In this document: piece after piece, positions 46,155-57,004 of the stretch
Layout: each line of letters opens with the position of its first letter
How positions within the stretch are numbered: the first letter of the stretch is position 1
Source: Undaria pinnatifida
Taxonomy: Eukaryota; Sar; Phaeophyceae; Laminariales; Alariaceae
Length of the DNA stretch: 64,000 bases
NCBI GenBank assembly: GCA_012845835.1
Contig: JABAKD010000007.1
Span: 5,781,358 to 5,845,357, forward strand
Direction of reading: 5' to 3'
The notes under the pieces: generated by a model
What the model was told of the DNA's origin: nothing
Databases searched by the model: none
What the model saw: the letters and a program-made list of their open reading frames with translations, nothing else
Position numbers and translations under genes: made by a program

Positions 46155-47130
46155 CGCGAGGATTTACATACCTAAACAACCTGAAGTACAGGTTGACATC
46201 CCTTGCTTTTGAAATGTTGGCTTGCGTGGGAAGCCTCTTTGTTAACTCAAGAGTGTGCAGTAAACCATGCACAGGGGCACAGCCAAGAAACAAACCAAGC
46301 AAGGAAACACAGAATATATATATATACATTTGGGCCTCGGCGAGGGAGGGGGTAGGTGTGCGGGATACCTTTCCTTGTGCGCCCTCGCGGATTAATGTAT
46401 TTTAGCCAGTGTTCATACTATCTGTGCAGTGGTCTTGGCTTAGGTCTATTCGAGAGTATGGAAGCCTTGGAAGACATCTCTTCTTTCAGATGACGGAAAA
46501 CGAATCCGTACGCATGCTACGACCGAGGTTCGATCCTCACCACCTAAACGGCCTCTTTAACCTGGTGTATTTGTAGGTTTTATTTTGTAATGTACCCAGA
46601 AAGCATGCATTGTATATACGTGGACAACGAACTTCTTCAAATGAACATGTTTCTTGTCTTGAAGGAGGATCGAATTTGGTTCCATTGATATATACCTTGT
46701 GGCAAGCCGGTCAAAACGATTTAGCCGATCTCCGCGCTGTACCGGGTTTGGTAGCCTTGCCAATAAATAGTTTCAACAAGCGTAGCTTACGTTAGAGTGT
46801 GCTACTACAAACGAACACTACCTACGGAAAGTGCAATTGTGAGAGTCTCTCTTCACTTTTATCAATCCATGATTTTATGAGAAGCCATGTTATATTAGTC
46901 AGGGTTCTTCCCTCATCACAAAATTCACTTTCGGCAATGTCTGATACGTTCTTCCCGTGCACAGTTGTAACACAGACTTTAGGTGTAACGTACGGCCTCC
47001 CTCAGGCCCCTCGCCGTGGTTGGTGCCTTCGCCTGTCTTTGCCACGGAAGAAAAACGCTTTTTACTCCGCGTCGAATCGCGTCAAATTTGGTACTAACAT
47101 GCTTGCTGGCGCTGTACGGAAAATGTTGGG
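46155..47130. other. No gene seen
   Basis: Unassigned. A B-box-like GGTTCGATCC occurs at about 46,530, but the surroundings do not fold as a tRNA. The 175-aa frame at 46,799-47,326 starts at GTG and runs into repeat B. Confidence 0.25.
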
Positions 47131-47690
47131 GGCGATATATATATCAAACCCGCTCGCTTTGGATCAGAACCAGGCCCCCACGTCTTTCAAAACTCCGCCC
47201 CACCCCCCTCATCGGTTATTCGACTTACAATATTCACTTGATAAAATAATACATTTCCCTGTACAGCTGTCAGATTGTGTGCCCCTCAGAAACGGGTTTT
47301 ATAGTTTCCGCGCACAGACTGACTAAAATCATCCTGTTGACCCTGATAGCTACACTGTAGTTGTAAGGGGAGTCGCCGACCTATATCCTTAATGAGGACA
47401 CACAACTAACTCGTAATGCGCGCGATCGGAGTATCACACACAGCTTGCAAAGATGAGTTTCGACGAAATCTTCGATCTCACAGCTGGAGGAGTGTATTTT
47501 CATTTTATATAATATAATATAAAAATTATAATACACTCCAGCTGTGAGATCGAATAATTTTTCTTTGCAAGCTGTGTGTGATACTCCGATCGCGCGTATT
47601 ACGGGTTGTGTGGACATAGGTCGGCGACTCCACTTGCGACTACAGTGTAGCTGTCAGGGTTAACAGGGTGATGTTAGTCAGCGTGTGCGC
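47131..47690 (-). repeat. Repeat B copy ending in a head-to-head terminal palindrome
   Basis: Minus-orientation modules end at ATCTCACAGCTGGAGGAGTG (47,475). After an AT-rich spacer a plus-orientation end (ACACTCCAGCTGTGAGATCG, 47,531) starts a second copy that runs to GTGTGCGC, where MITE D is inserted. Confidence 0.75.
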
Positions 47691-47959
47691 GACCAAGGCT
47701 ACGGTAGGGGGGGTACCCCCATTTTCACTGGTGTGTTTGAGCCACTCGCACGAGTAGCTCTGTACCGTACGGATGAAGATGGTTTAGGAACTTGGTTTGG
47801 CGCAGCTTAGATCACCTTTGCATTGCGGATTGATTTCGTCAATGTAAAACGTAAAGAAAACGTAAGATTGCATAGGAACAAAGGGGTTACTCGCGCGAGT
47901 GACCGCTAGCCACTGAAATAATAGGCCCAAAAGGGGACCCCCCTACCGTAGCTTGGGTC
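47691..47959. mobile_element. MITE D, copy 2 (269 bp), inserted in repeat B
   Basis: Ends GACCAAGGCTACGGTAGGGG and CCCCTACCGTAGCTTGGGTC. Homologous to 11,915-12,182 along its length, with both internal palindromes retained (slightly degraded: CGAGTAGCTC, GTGACCGC). It interrupts a repeat-B module: GTGTGCGC before and GCGGAAACTATAAAACC after are contiguous in other copies. Confidence 0.85.
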
Positions 47960-48120
47960 GCCGCGGAAACTATAAAACCCGTGTCTGAGGGGACAAAACC
48001 TGACAGCTGTGGAAGGGAATGCATCAGTTTAGTATCAAGTGAATAATGTATGACGAATAAGCGGTGAAGGGGAGGGCGGAGTTTTTAAGGACGTGGGGGC
48101 CTGATTTTGATCAAACGGTT
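47960..48120 (+). repeat. Repeat B continuation after MITE D
   Basis: GCGGAAACTATAAAACC, GACAGCTGTGGAAGGGAATG, GGTGAAGGGGAGGGCGGAGT and GATTTTGATCAAA in the standard order. Confidence 0.75.
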
Positions 48121-48222
48121 TATTACGGTTTATATATAATTCGACTTTTTTAGTAGTATTTGAGCATAACTGCTGAACGTCCGACAAATGAACTCTGTGG
48201 TAAGGTATCTACCAAATAAATA

Positions 48223-48962
48223 CAGTCGACCCCGCTTCAAAGACACACCGCGTTTTTTTGGGGGGAGTGTCTTTAACGCGCGGAAGTGTCTTTAGGATTC
48301 CGGGGCCACTAACTCACCGTCCCCGGGGCCAATGGAGGTGTAACATATGTCAAAATACGCGCATTTGAAGCAGGAATGCGACCACGAAACTGTGTTGCTT
48401 AAAAACTACAACACGTGATTTGAAAGGCCGCAACACTACTGCTGTAGTACACTCCAATACTTTACAGGTTTTGAATTCCCCTCCACCACCGAAACGCGGG
48501 AAGGAGTGCAGCACGCCCTATTGTAATTACGGCAGTGCGCTGTTGTTGATGCAGGCTCTTACTGTAATGTGTACGGCATTGCGCTGGTGTTGTTGCAGAC
48601 TTTTCTTATTGTCAAGGCGTTATCCTCACGGTGAACATCATGCCCGAGATATCGCAAACACACCTGGGACACATCAGTTCGTTGGAACTAGCTCTGGTAC
48701 GATACACGCAAGTTACCTAGATTAGGGTTAGGGTTAATCTCTCCATACCCACACGCGGTACTGCGGGCTGCAGCAGACCGCTGTCGATGTTATACAGCAG
48801 TTTGCTGCCCCAGCAAAAAAAATTGGGGGGGGGGGCGCAAAGTGGAAAAGGTACCCCTCCCTTATTATTGCACATCTGCGGGGCACCATGTTCTGGGAAA
48901 ACAATGTGTCTTTATAGCGGGGAGGTTTCTTAAGAAGATTGTCTTTAAAGCGGGGACGACTG
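48223..48962. mobile_element. Pogo-type MITE, 740 bp, TA target duplication
   Basis: TA|CAGTCGACCCCGCTTCAAAG at the left (TA 48,221-48,222) and CTTTAAAGCGGGGACGACTG|TA at the right (TA 48,963-48,964). The CAGTCG-type terminus and TA duplication fit pogo/Tigger-like elements, though the termini differ from the 24,216 element. GTGTCTTTA-type motifs repeat inside both ends. A GGGTTAGGGTTA motif lies at 48,724. The interior frame 48,420-48,725 is not transposase-like. Confidence 0.85.
48721..48738. repeat. Short interstitial telomeric motif
   Basis: ATTAGGGTTAGGGTTAAT, two to three TTAGGG units, inside the pogo-type MITE. Confidence 0.6.
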
Positions 48963-48964
48963 TA

Positions 48965-49160
48965 CCTGGTATAATGTATTTGACTTTCCTTTCTTTTCTT
49001 GTCTTTTCTTTTCGTTCCTTTCCTTCTTCGTTTTTGCGTTATATTGACTTTTCTTTCCATTTCATTTAGCTTTTTTTCTTTTTGAGTTTCGTTTTTCCAG
49101 TTGAATTGCGTCTGTCGTGCGTATGCGTAGTGACACAGGTACTATGTGCAATATATTATA
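48965..49160. other. Pyrimidine-rich spacer
   Basis: CTTTTCTTTTCGTTCC-like low-complexity sequence between the MITE and the next repeat-B copy. No gene is supported. Confidence 0.3.
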
Positions 49161-50600
49161 GGAATTGAAATACACTCCAGATGTGAGTTCGAATATTTTG
49201 TGGAAACTCATCTTTGCAATCTGTGTGTGGTACTCCGATCGCGCCAATTACGGGTTGTGTGTCCTTGGATATAGGTCGGCGACTCCCGTTGCGACTACAG
49301 AGTAGCTATCAGGGTCAACAGGGTGATGTTAATCAGTCTTTTGCGCGGAAACTACAAAACCCGTTTCAGAGGGGGACAAAGTATGACAGCTGCAATAGGA
49401 ATTTAATGCATCAGTTTAGTATCAAGTGAATCCTGTTAGCCAAATACCCGGTGAGGGGAGGGCCGAGCTTTTAAGGATCTTGGGGTCTGATTTTGATCAA
49501 AAGGGGGGGGGGGGCGTGAATCCTGTAAGTCAAATAATCGGTGAGGGGAGGGCGGAGTTTGTATGGACCTGGGGGGCTGATTTTGATAAAAAAAACAGGG
49601 GGGAGGGGGGGGGGCAGCTCAATTTGTGCCTAGGAACTAAAAATCCTTCAAGGGGTTAAATCTGACGGTTTTAGAAATAATGCACGGGGGAGGGAGGGGA
49701 GGGGGGGGTCGGGACGGGCGGGGCAGCTCAATCTATGCGTTCAAAGTATACATCATTTAAGGGGATAAACGTGACGGTTTTAGGAAGAATGAACCAGTTT
49801 ATCATGTCTATCCTGTAAATCGTACAACTTAGGGTTAGAGAGCGGAGTGTTCGAGGAGGTGGGCGTGGGGTTTAGATGTGGGGAGGTGGGGGGGGGGAAG
49901 GGGGAGGCGTCAGGTCGCATAAGTGTAGGGGTTTGCGTTGCGCGTGGTGCTAGGTCTAGGCGATGGTGCGGGTGGCGGGGACGGAGGGAGTGTTGAGAGC
50001 GGAGGGGGGGTGGGAATAACAGCATCGGCATGGATGGCCCAAGAATGATAATGAGGTGATATACAGGTCGTGGAAGTGTATGTTAATTCTGGCGGATTTC
50101 GATCTTTGGTGGGGGCGATTGAGTAAGAGCGAGAAAGAGGAGGGAGGGGGGGTTAAGAGGTCTAGGTCACATATAATATTTTAATACACTGCAGCTGTTA
50201 GATCAAGGGTTCGGTCGAAACTCATCTTTGCAACATTGTGTGCGATACTCCGATCGCGCGTGTTGGTCACGAATGTCGGGGCTTGTTGTACCCGCGGTGC
50301 TAGGTCTAGGCGATCGTGCGGGTGGTGGGCGTTGGAGGGGGGGGGGGCGGAGGGGATGAATGAAAGTTACGTCATGGATGGCTATAAAGGTAATGACGTG
50401 AGAGATGATATCAGCTGGCTGGTAGTGTTTACTACCCTGGCAGATTTTTGTGTTATGTGGGGCGTTGGAACTAGCGGGATCGGGGGCGGGGGGGAGGGGG
50501 ACGAGACATTTGAATATGTGCGCGGAAACTGTAAACCCTCAAAGGAGGCGAATCTGACGGTTGTAGCGAGAAGACATCCCTATATATCACCTGCCTAATA
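49161..50600 (+). repeat. Repeat B array, plus orientation
   Basis: The terminal block at 49,168 (ACACTCCAGATGTGAG) is followed by successive modules, three of them carrying GGTGAGGGGAGGGC or GACGGTTTTAG with intervening G tracts. A second terminal block is at 50,187 (ACACTGCAGCTGTTAGATC). Confidence 0.75.
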
Positions 50601-51860
50601 ATGATTATTATTTCTAGGTTTGATGCTAGATGTTGTATGCCACGAAGTTTTTAGGTGTAAAAAAGTTTGATGCTAGATGTAGTATGCAACTCAGTTTTAT
50701 CTTGTAGTAAACAACGTGTTGAAGCTGCATAATGTGCCATTGTACATGTATCGAAAGATAGATTTTTTTTTCGATAGGTACAATCATGTAGGTACCAGTA
50801 TTTTCTGACATCGCCAATTATAAGAAAGATATATATATTGCCGAATACAACAGGCGAGGTGATGTGGTCATGCAATATCACCGCCATTGAGCACTAAAGG
50901 GAGAAATGCGAATCGTTAGTGATTTGAAAGAAACGCATAGTGTACACACGCCCAATTACGTTACTTCTTTATTCATACTTCGTTTGGTATGGGTTTGGGA
51001 GTCGATCATGCAGACGGTATGAACGGGATACCGTACGTAATAGGCGGGTAGTGTGGTTTACGTCAATTTAAACGAAGGATAAAATATTTCAATCGATAGC
51101 TCTATTATGATTTTAAGAAAGACATGCATATTGCCATTACTGGCGAGGACACGCTTGCCATAGCCTGGGAGGCGATCATGCAGACAGTATGTACGGTATA
51201 CCCTACATAATAGGTGGGTGTGGTTCACCGCAATTTTAACGAAAGATAGAATATTTCAATCGATAGGTAGAATCGTGTAGTTGCCATAATTTGCAGACAT
51301 CGCTAAATATAAGAAAGAGATGCATATTGCCAAGTACAACAGGCGAGGACACGCTTGCCATAGGTTGGGAGGCGATCATGCAGACGGTATGTACGGGATA
51401 CCCCACGTAATAGGTAGGTAGTGTGGTTTACAGCAATTTTAACGAAAGATAAATATTTCAATCGATACGTACAATCATGTAGTTGCCTTTTTTTTCTGAC
51501 ATCGCTAATTATAAGAAAGGTATGCATAATGCCAAGTACAACAGGCGATGACACGCTTGCCATAGGTTGGAAGGCGATCATGCAGACAGTATATACGGGA
51601 TAACTTACGTAATAGGTGGGTAGTAGTGTGGTTTACCGCAATTTTCACATAGCTGCCTGTACAGGCGAGGTGACGTGGTCATGCAATATATACGTGACAG
51701 TCTTTCTTGGGTGGCCAGCGGTATTATAGCCGTTTTTTCCAGGCGCGAGTAGTGAGACGTATGCACCAGTATGGACCTGGCACATCGGACGCTGACTCCC
51801 AATTTTACTTTTACATTATTCAGGTGGAGCCATGAATTACGTCGGCTGTGATGTATGCGT
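50601..51860. repeat. Arm-type sequence with about 200-bp tandem array
   Basis: Homologous to the arms of the 33,751-37,652 element. GCGATCATGCAGAC recurs at about 51,003, 51,172, 51,372 and 51,573, so units of about 170, 200 and 200 bp repeat: GGGATACCBTACGTAATAGG, GTGTGGTTTACCGCAATTTT, AATATTTCAATCGATA and CCAAGTACAACAGGCGA. Confidence 0.75.
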
Positions 51861-51874
51861 GCACCACCGTTGTA

Positions 51875-52445
51875 TTTGGTGTTTATAAAAATCCATTGCA
51901 TACTTTGTCCAATTACTTTTTCGAACGCACACTGGTGGGGGTCCTTCTAACGCACACTGTGTCGGGCCCCTGCCAACGCACTCTGAAGGGCGTCCCGGGG
52001 GGGGGGGTTCGGGGGTGGGGCGCGTCGCCCCCCCCGTACACTGCTAGTAGCATCCCAGCACCGTTCGGCTGCCCTGCCAACCCAGCGCTGGTGGTGCATT
52101 TTGGGACACACACACCAACACCAACACAAACTACACTGCTAGTAGCATCCAAGCACCGTTCGGCTGCCCTGCCAACCCCGCACTGGTGGTGCATTTTGGG
52201 ACACACACACCAACACCAACACACACTACACTGCTAGTAGTAGCATCCAAGCACCGCTCGGTTTCCCTGCCAATCCAGCGCTCGTGGTTCATGCGCTGGA
52301 ACGTTTGCGCCCCTGCTGTTCGATCCTGCCCGTGCAGGGCATTTGCGACAACAAACACAACACACACCAAAAACAATTCACTTCGTTGTGCCCTGGGCTG
52401 CGGAAAAAAATATACCCTCCCAAAAAAACCGCCTCGTCCTTACAA
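51875..52445. repeat. Duplicated block G, copy 1, with about 105-bp tandem units
   Basis: Shares CACTGGTGGGGGTCCTTC, GGGCGCGTCGCCCCCCCC, CACTGCTAGTAGCATCC and GTTCGATCCTGCCCGTGC with 54,275-54,835. The segment CACTGCTAGTAGCATCC...GACACACACACCAACACC is itself tandemly repeated (52,035; 52,135; 52,230). Confidence 0.8.
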
Positions 52446-53931
52446 ATCATAAAATTCAAACTGCTGCGCTTTAAATCAAACGCCCCTACGAACTACACCC
52501 TGGCACGCAAACAACCTCGCAGTGCACACCGCACACCCTCTATTTCTATCCCTCGTCGGATACACCACGCTCCTCGGCGTTGCGCTGGAACGATGCGCCT
52601 CTGCTGTTCGATCCGGCCCGTGTGGTCTGCTGTGTCTAGGTGCGGCGGTGACTGCGTCCTTCAGTTCGGCTGCTGCATACTTTCTTCCGCTGATTTCTGT
52701 CGCAGCTCATCTCCGCCGCGTGCTGTGGGTGTGTGCTATGAACCTTTTCGCTCGTTCTAGGCTCCTCCTTCTCTGCGGCTGCGTTTTCTTCGCCCTCTTC
52801 AAACCTTACGGCGTACCACCTCCTCGTGCTGCGGCGGAATGTCCGCACACACACCATGCAGCGGGACGTCCCTACAGACGGTATCTTGACTGTGGAGACC
52901 AACTCCTCCGATACACATTCACAGGGCTCTCTCTGTGTGGTACATACATGTGTAGCGCAGCAGTACTCCTGTGTGTTTGCGTGTGTAGGATACGCGTACG
53001 TGTTCGAACCTGCCATACTACCTCACCTTTCTCCAGCGCTCCTGCGGTACAAATCCCTACCATCACATGTGAATGCGTACGTATTGGAACCTGCCATACT
53101 ACCTCACCTTCCGCCAGCGGTCCTGTGGTACAAATCCCTTCCATCACATGTGAATGCATACGTGTTCGGACCTGCCATACATACTAACTCACCTTCCTCC
53201 AGCGCTCCTGCAGTACAAATCCCTTCCATCACATGTGAATTCAGGTGTGTACACGGCACTGCTTATACGCTGCGCACTCAGCATGGTCACAGCAGTGTGT
53301 GTATGTACAGCGGTGTGCACCTAGCTCTCGCTGTGTGTAGCACATAGTCTACATGTGTAGTAGGGCAGCAATAGTACTCCTGTGTGTTTGCGTGTGTAGG
53401 ATACGCGCACGTGTTCGAACCTGCCATACTACCTCACCTTCCTCCAGCGTTCCTGCGGTATAAATCCCTTCCATCACCACCTGTGGATGCAGGTGTGTAC
53501 GGCGGTGTGCACAAAGCTCTCGCTGTCTGTGTGTAGTACACATACATGTTGATGACACGTGTAGCGCAGCAGTAGTACTCCTGTGTGTTTGCGTGTGTAG
53601 GATACGCGCACGTGTTCGAACCTGCCATACTACCTCACCTTCCTCCAGCGTTCCTGCGGTACAAATCCCTTCCATCACCTGTGTATGCATCATCTCCTAT
53701 GCATGTAGTCTAGACTATGCGTTTCCAGCTACGGCTGTGCGTCCTGTAAAAAGTGTTCGTGCCTTTCAGCACGTTACATCCTACACCTGCGTACAACGTA
53801 ACCCATGCGCGCTTTGTCATCACAACATGCGACCTTCCTAGCCAATTTCTGCTGTTCCCTTTACAGGGGAGTAAGTACGAGCATCCTATCGGTGACATTC
53901 TCCGCCTCAAAGCGAAAGTCGCCGACTAAAC
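52446..53931. repeat. Duplicated block F, copy 1, with about 230-bp internal repeats
   Basis: Matches 60,905-62,142 over more than a kilobase, including CTCCTTCTCTGCGGCTGCG, CCTTACGGCGTACCACCTCC and GTCCGCACACACACCATGCA. The 3' half consists of repeats with GTAGCGCAGCAGTACTCCTG, GTGTTCGAACCTGCCATACT and CAAATCCCTTCCATCAC. The 221-aa frame at 52,522-53,187 is partly conserved in copy 2 but breaks there, so I do not call it a gene. Confidence 0.8.
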
Positions 53932-54240
53932 ACTCCGCCACTCCCGACGATCTCCAAGTGCCTTCTCGCGCAGTAACGTGTGACAAACATTCTGCCACTC
54001 CCGACGATCGCCAAGTGCCTTCTCGCGCAGTCCAGTGTAAAAAAACATCCAGCCACTCCCGACGATCGCCAAGTGCCTCCTCGCGCAGTCCAGTGTGACA
54101 AAACATTCTGCCACACTCCCGACGATCGCCAAGTGACTTACGCGCGCAGTCAAATGTTATATAACATTCCGCCACTCCCGACGATCGTCAAGTGCCTTCT
54201 CGCGCAGCGAGCCACCAGCTAAGCGTGACAAAACACTTCT
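53932..54240. repeat. 58-bp tandem repeat (repeat E), locus 2, about 5 units
   Basis: Units of CGCCACTCCCGACGATCGCC, AAGTGCCTTCTCGCGCAG and a GTGTGACAAAACATT tail. Ends with the locus-specific tail GCGAGCCACCAGC. Confidence 0.9.
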
Positions 54241-54274
54241 CCAATTGACACCAAAAAGCACTTCGCTAAACATG

Positions 54275-54840
54275 TATTGTTTCAAAAAACCAATTACATA
54301 CTTTTTCCATTTACTTTTCGAACCAACACTGGTGGGGGTCCTTCGAGTGCACACTGAAGGGCCCCTGCCAACGCACACTGAAGGGGGTCCCGAGGGGGGG
54401 GGGTCGGGGGGGGGCGCGTCGCCCCCCCCTACACTGCTAGTAGCACCCAAGCACCGTTCGGCTGCCCTGTCAACCCAGCGCTGACACTGCTAGTAGCATC
54501 CATGCACCGTTCGGCTGCCCTGCCAACCCAGCGCTGGTGGTGCATTAGGCGACACACACAACAACACCAACACACACTACACTGCTAGTAGCATCTAAGC
54601 ACACCGTTCGGCTGCCTTGCCAACCCAGCGCTGTTGGTGCATGCGATGGAACTTTTGCGCCTCTGCTGTTCGATCCTGCCCGTGCGGGGCATTTGGGACA
54701 ACGAAAACACACACCACACACAAAACACAAATTAACAAAAACATTTCACTTCGTTGTTTTCTGGGCTGTGGAAAAAAAATATCCTCCCAAAAATAACGCC
54801 TCGTCCTTACACAACCATGAAATTCAAATTTTGAGGGTGG
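54275..54840. repeat. Duplicated block G, copy 2
   Basis: Same order as copy 1, including the GGGGGGG..GCGCGTCGCCCCCC segment, CACTGCTAGTAGCA tandem units and CACTTCGTTGT...CTGGGCTG.GG. Indels distinguish the two copies. Confidence 0.8.
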
Positions 54841-55119
54841 GACAGACTCCGACGAAGAATAACCAATCAGATTGCGCATTCACGACAAAGAATCGACAAA
54901 GAACGACAAAGAATTAAGCTTGTTTTCAGTATATCCCAGTCTTTCCCCTTCACCTTTGGGGCTCACGCTCGGTTCTGTGAGGAGCCCGGGGTTGTCCAGA
55001 GGGCATAAAGCACCCTGACGGCTCGAGAAGCACTGGAGTCCCTCGAGGGACATACAGGTTCACGGATCACGGCAAAGCGCAAGGTGTAAGTCCCTTCGAC
55101 AGCTCGCGTCCTGCTGCAT

Positions 55120-55215
55120 CCCCAAACTGTGGGATCACTACCTTAGCTTGGGCCCAGTAAGTACCAACATCATTGGTTCGAGCCCCGGCGACCCTCGTTC
55201 CTTTTTTTTTTTTTC
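55120..55215 (+). ncRNA. tRNA-like/SINE-like sequence
   Basis: A consensus B box GGTTCGAGCCC (55,175) lies about 30 bp after an A-box-like TAGCTTGGGCCCAG and is followed within 25 bp by a T12 run, a Pol III terminator. The sequence does not form a proper T-arm or acceptor stem, so it is more like a tRNA-derived SINE or relic than a functional tRNA. Confidence 0.3.
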
Positions 55216-55395
55216 ATGCTGTTTCTTTTGTTTTTTATACCAGATATAGTATACAAATTTCTCTTTTTATCGTCTTTTTTTTGTACCTGGTATAATACGT
55301 GCAGATTTGTTTATTTTTGGCCAGTCTTTTTTCTATTACAAGGTTAAATATTTACGGAATGTGTTTGCTCTTTTTTACGCCGAGGCTCTCATTTA

Positions 55396-55830
55396 ATGGT
55401 TTTAACACCAGGCATAATGTACGGTGATATACCAGGCATAATACACGGCAATGCACGGTACAACAAAGTATATGCATATGTACCTTTTTGCATTTTTTGC
55501 CTAGTCCGTCCCTTTTTCTCCGCCGGCGCAGAGTTTTTTGGTGTGCTTTCTTCTGCAATGCGATCAGACTACCCGTCGGTATATTATCAGCTGTGTGCCA
55601 GGCTCATGGGACGTCCGTGGCGCGAGCTATGGCCGCGGAAAGCCGCCGAAACTGGCTCTATTTTGCGGGGTATGAGACCCTTCTGTCCCCGAGCAACCAC
55701 ACACTACACACACGGTGGAACTTTAGTCCTCGCACGTACATCGGGGTGGCATCAAAATGTATTTGCGAGAGAATTTTCCCGCACTGCTAGACGCGGGCGG
55801 GGTGTATATGTACCCGCTGCAACGACGTGA
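55396..55830 (+). other. ATG-initiated ORF, unidentified
   Basis: 144 codons from an ATG. The first part repeats CCAGGCATAATRYACGG. The second part, after a pyrimidine tract and GGCGCAG acceptor-like site at about 55,531, reads SAMRSDYPSVYYQLCARLMG and looks more like protein. It could be an exon. The stop abuts the 55,819 direct repeat. No domain is recognised. Confidence 0.3.
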
Positions 55831-55993
55831 ACTATGTCATTACTGTGAGTTCTCCCTCACAATTGACACGGTGGTTACCATACAGCAGTAGCGAAACCTG
55901 TATAAAGAGATATAAAGTAGCAACACAACTCAAGCAAAAGTAACGATGTGCACACAACAGACCATATCGGCAACAAACATCGGTATAAACTGT
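55819..55993. repeat. 175-bp direct repeat, copy 1
   Basis: Nearly identical (two differences seen) to 56,216-56,390. Both include TATAAAG, a TATA-like motif, and an ATG (ATGTGCACACAACAGACC). The copies are 397 bp apart. No TG..CA ends or flanking duplication were seen, so an LTR origin is not supported. Confidence 0.9.
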
Positions 55994-56215
55994 CTACGAT
56001 CACAGCAGCAGCAAGCAACCGCAGAGAGCGGCAATAATATATAGATCATAAAAAATCAAATTTTATTGAGAACGGGATTTTTTCTGGATGGACCGAGGAG
56101 AATAAATGCACAAGACCTTACTCTCATCAAAAGAACATACACAGCGGTTTTACAATAGAGCACCACCAGCAAGCAGCACGTAGTCCATAGACTCTAAGAG
56201 TTTATTGTCATATGA

Positions 56216-56390
56216 GCAACGACGTGAACTATGTCATTACTGTGAGTTCTCCCTCACATTTGACACGGTGGTTACCATACAGCAGTAGCGAAACCTGTAT
56301 AAAGAGATATAAAGTAGCAACACAACTCAAGCAAAAGTAACGATGTGCACACAACAGACCACATCGGCAACAAACATCGGTATAAACTGT
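56216..56390 (+). promoter_or_regulatory. 175-bp direct repeat, copy 2; possible promoter of the OTU gene
   Basis: Lies directly upstream of and into the start of the OTU frame. Contains CCTGTATAAAGAGATATAAAG (TATA-like, about 56,296), some 45 bp before an ATG at 56,343. Being an almost exact duplicate of 55,819-55,993, it gives two potential start regions. Promoter function is inferred only. Confidence 0.35.
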
Positions 56391-57004
56391 TTAACTGTTT
56401 AAGCGCGCGGGGAAAAATACTGGACACAGAAAACACACAACAAATTGACACCAATGATTCCTCTAACAGCAGCGACAGCAGTACAAACCCATCAGACAGC
56501 GAAAATGATCAAGACAACAACAGCGGCAACAATAACAATTCTGGTCAATGGCCCATTATTCCCGAGATTGGTGATGGTGCATGTTTATTAAGATGTATCT
56601 CGCGTCGTGTGCACAACAACCCAGCTTTACATCACATCGTCCGTGCACATATTATTGCCCACATCACAACCAATTTGTACACCGTTATCCCAAGATCAGG
56701 TTTCAACACTTTCCACGACAGCATCTTAGCTGGAGCAAATCAAGAACTTGTGGAAGTCGCTGGATCTCAACCTACTACATATTCGAGTGTTGAAGAGTAT
56801 ATCCACTTCATGTCACAGCCTTACGCATATGCTACAAACGGAGAATTAATTGCTGCCACGCAGTTATACGGAGTGGACTTTCGAATAACTTATCACACCG
56901 AGCCTCAGCAATATCCCAACCCTCCTCCTCCAAATGTCTGTGATATCTTATATTATCCATATTCTTTCCACTACGCATCCCTCCGATATACACCTTCTGC
57001 ATAA
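56345..57004 (+). CDS. OTU-type cysteine protease (deubiquitinase-like)
   Basis: The open frame has a Ser/Asn/Asp-rich low-complexity N-terminus (residues about 35-68). An OTU fold follows: the catalytic-Cys motif GDGACLLRCISRRVH (Asp77, Cys80), helices HIVRAHIIAHITTN, EEYIHFMSQPYAYATNGELI (the usual W/Y-A-T-x-x-E-L block) and a C-terminal catalytic His in YPYSFHYASLR (His209). OTU proteases cleave ubiquitin or ubiquitin-like chains in cytosol or nucleus. Length (219 codons, one exon) suits a minimal OTU protein. The frame opens at GTG, and the first in-frame ATG is residue 156, after the Cys. The nearby ATG (56,343) is in another frame and stops after 19 codons. The true start must be in an upstream exon, or a 5' indel has broken the gene. 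Confidence 0.75.
   Translation: MHTTDHIGNKHRYKLFNCLSARGKILDTENTQQIDTNDSSNSSDSSTNPSDSENDQDNNSGNNNNSGQWPIIPEIGDGACLLRCISRRVHNNPALHHIVRAHIIAHITTNLYTVIPRSGFNTFHDSILAGANQELVEVAGSQPTTYSSVEEYIHFMSQPYAYATNGELIAATQLYGVDFRITYHTEPQQYPNPPPPNVCDILYYPYSFHYASLRYTPSA

Noticed and set aside
46485-46550. B-box-like GGTTCGATCC suggestive of a tRNA
   Set aside because: T-arm and acceptor stem do not pair, and no A box is found at the right distance.
52522-53187. 221-aa ORF with hydrophobic and Cys-rich parts
   Set aside because: Lies in duplicated block F. The second copy breaks the frame and the 3' half is tandem repeat, so conservation is better explained by recent duplication.
55819-56390. The 175-bp direct repeats as LTRs of a small retrotransposon
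   Set aside because: No TG..CA ends, no flanking duplication, no primer-binding site; the interior is only 222 bp.
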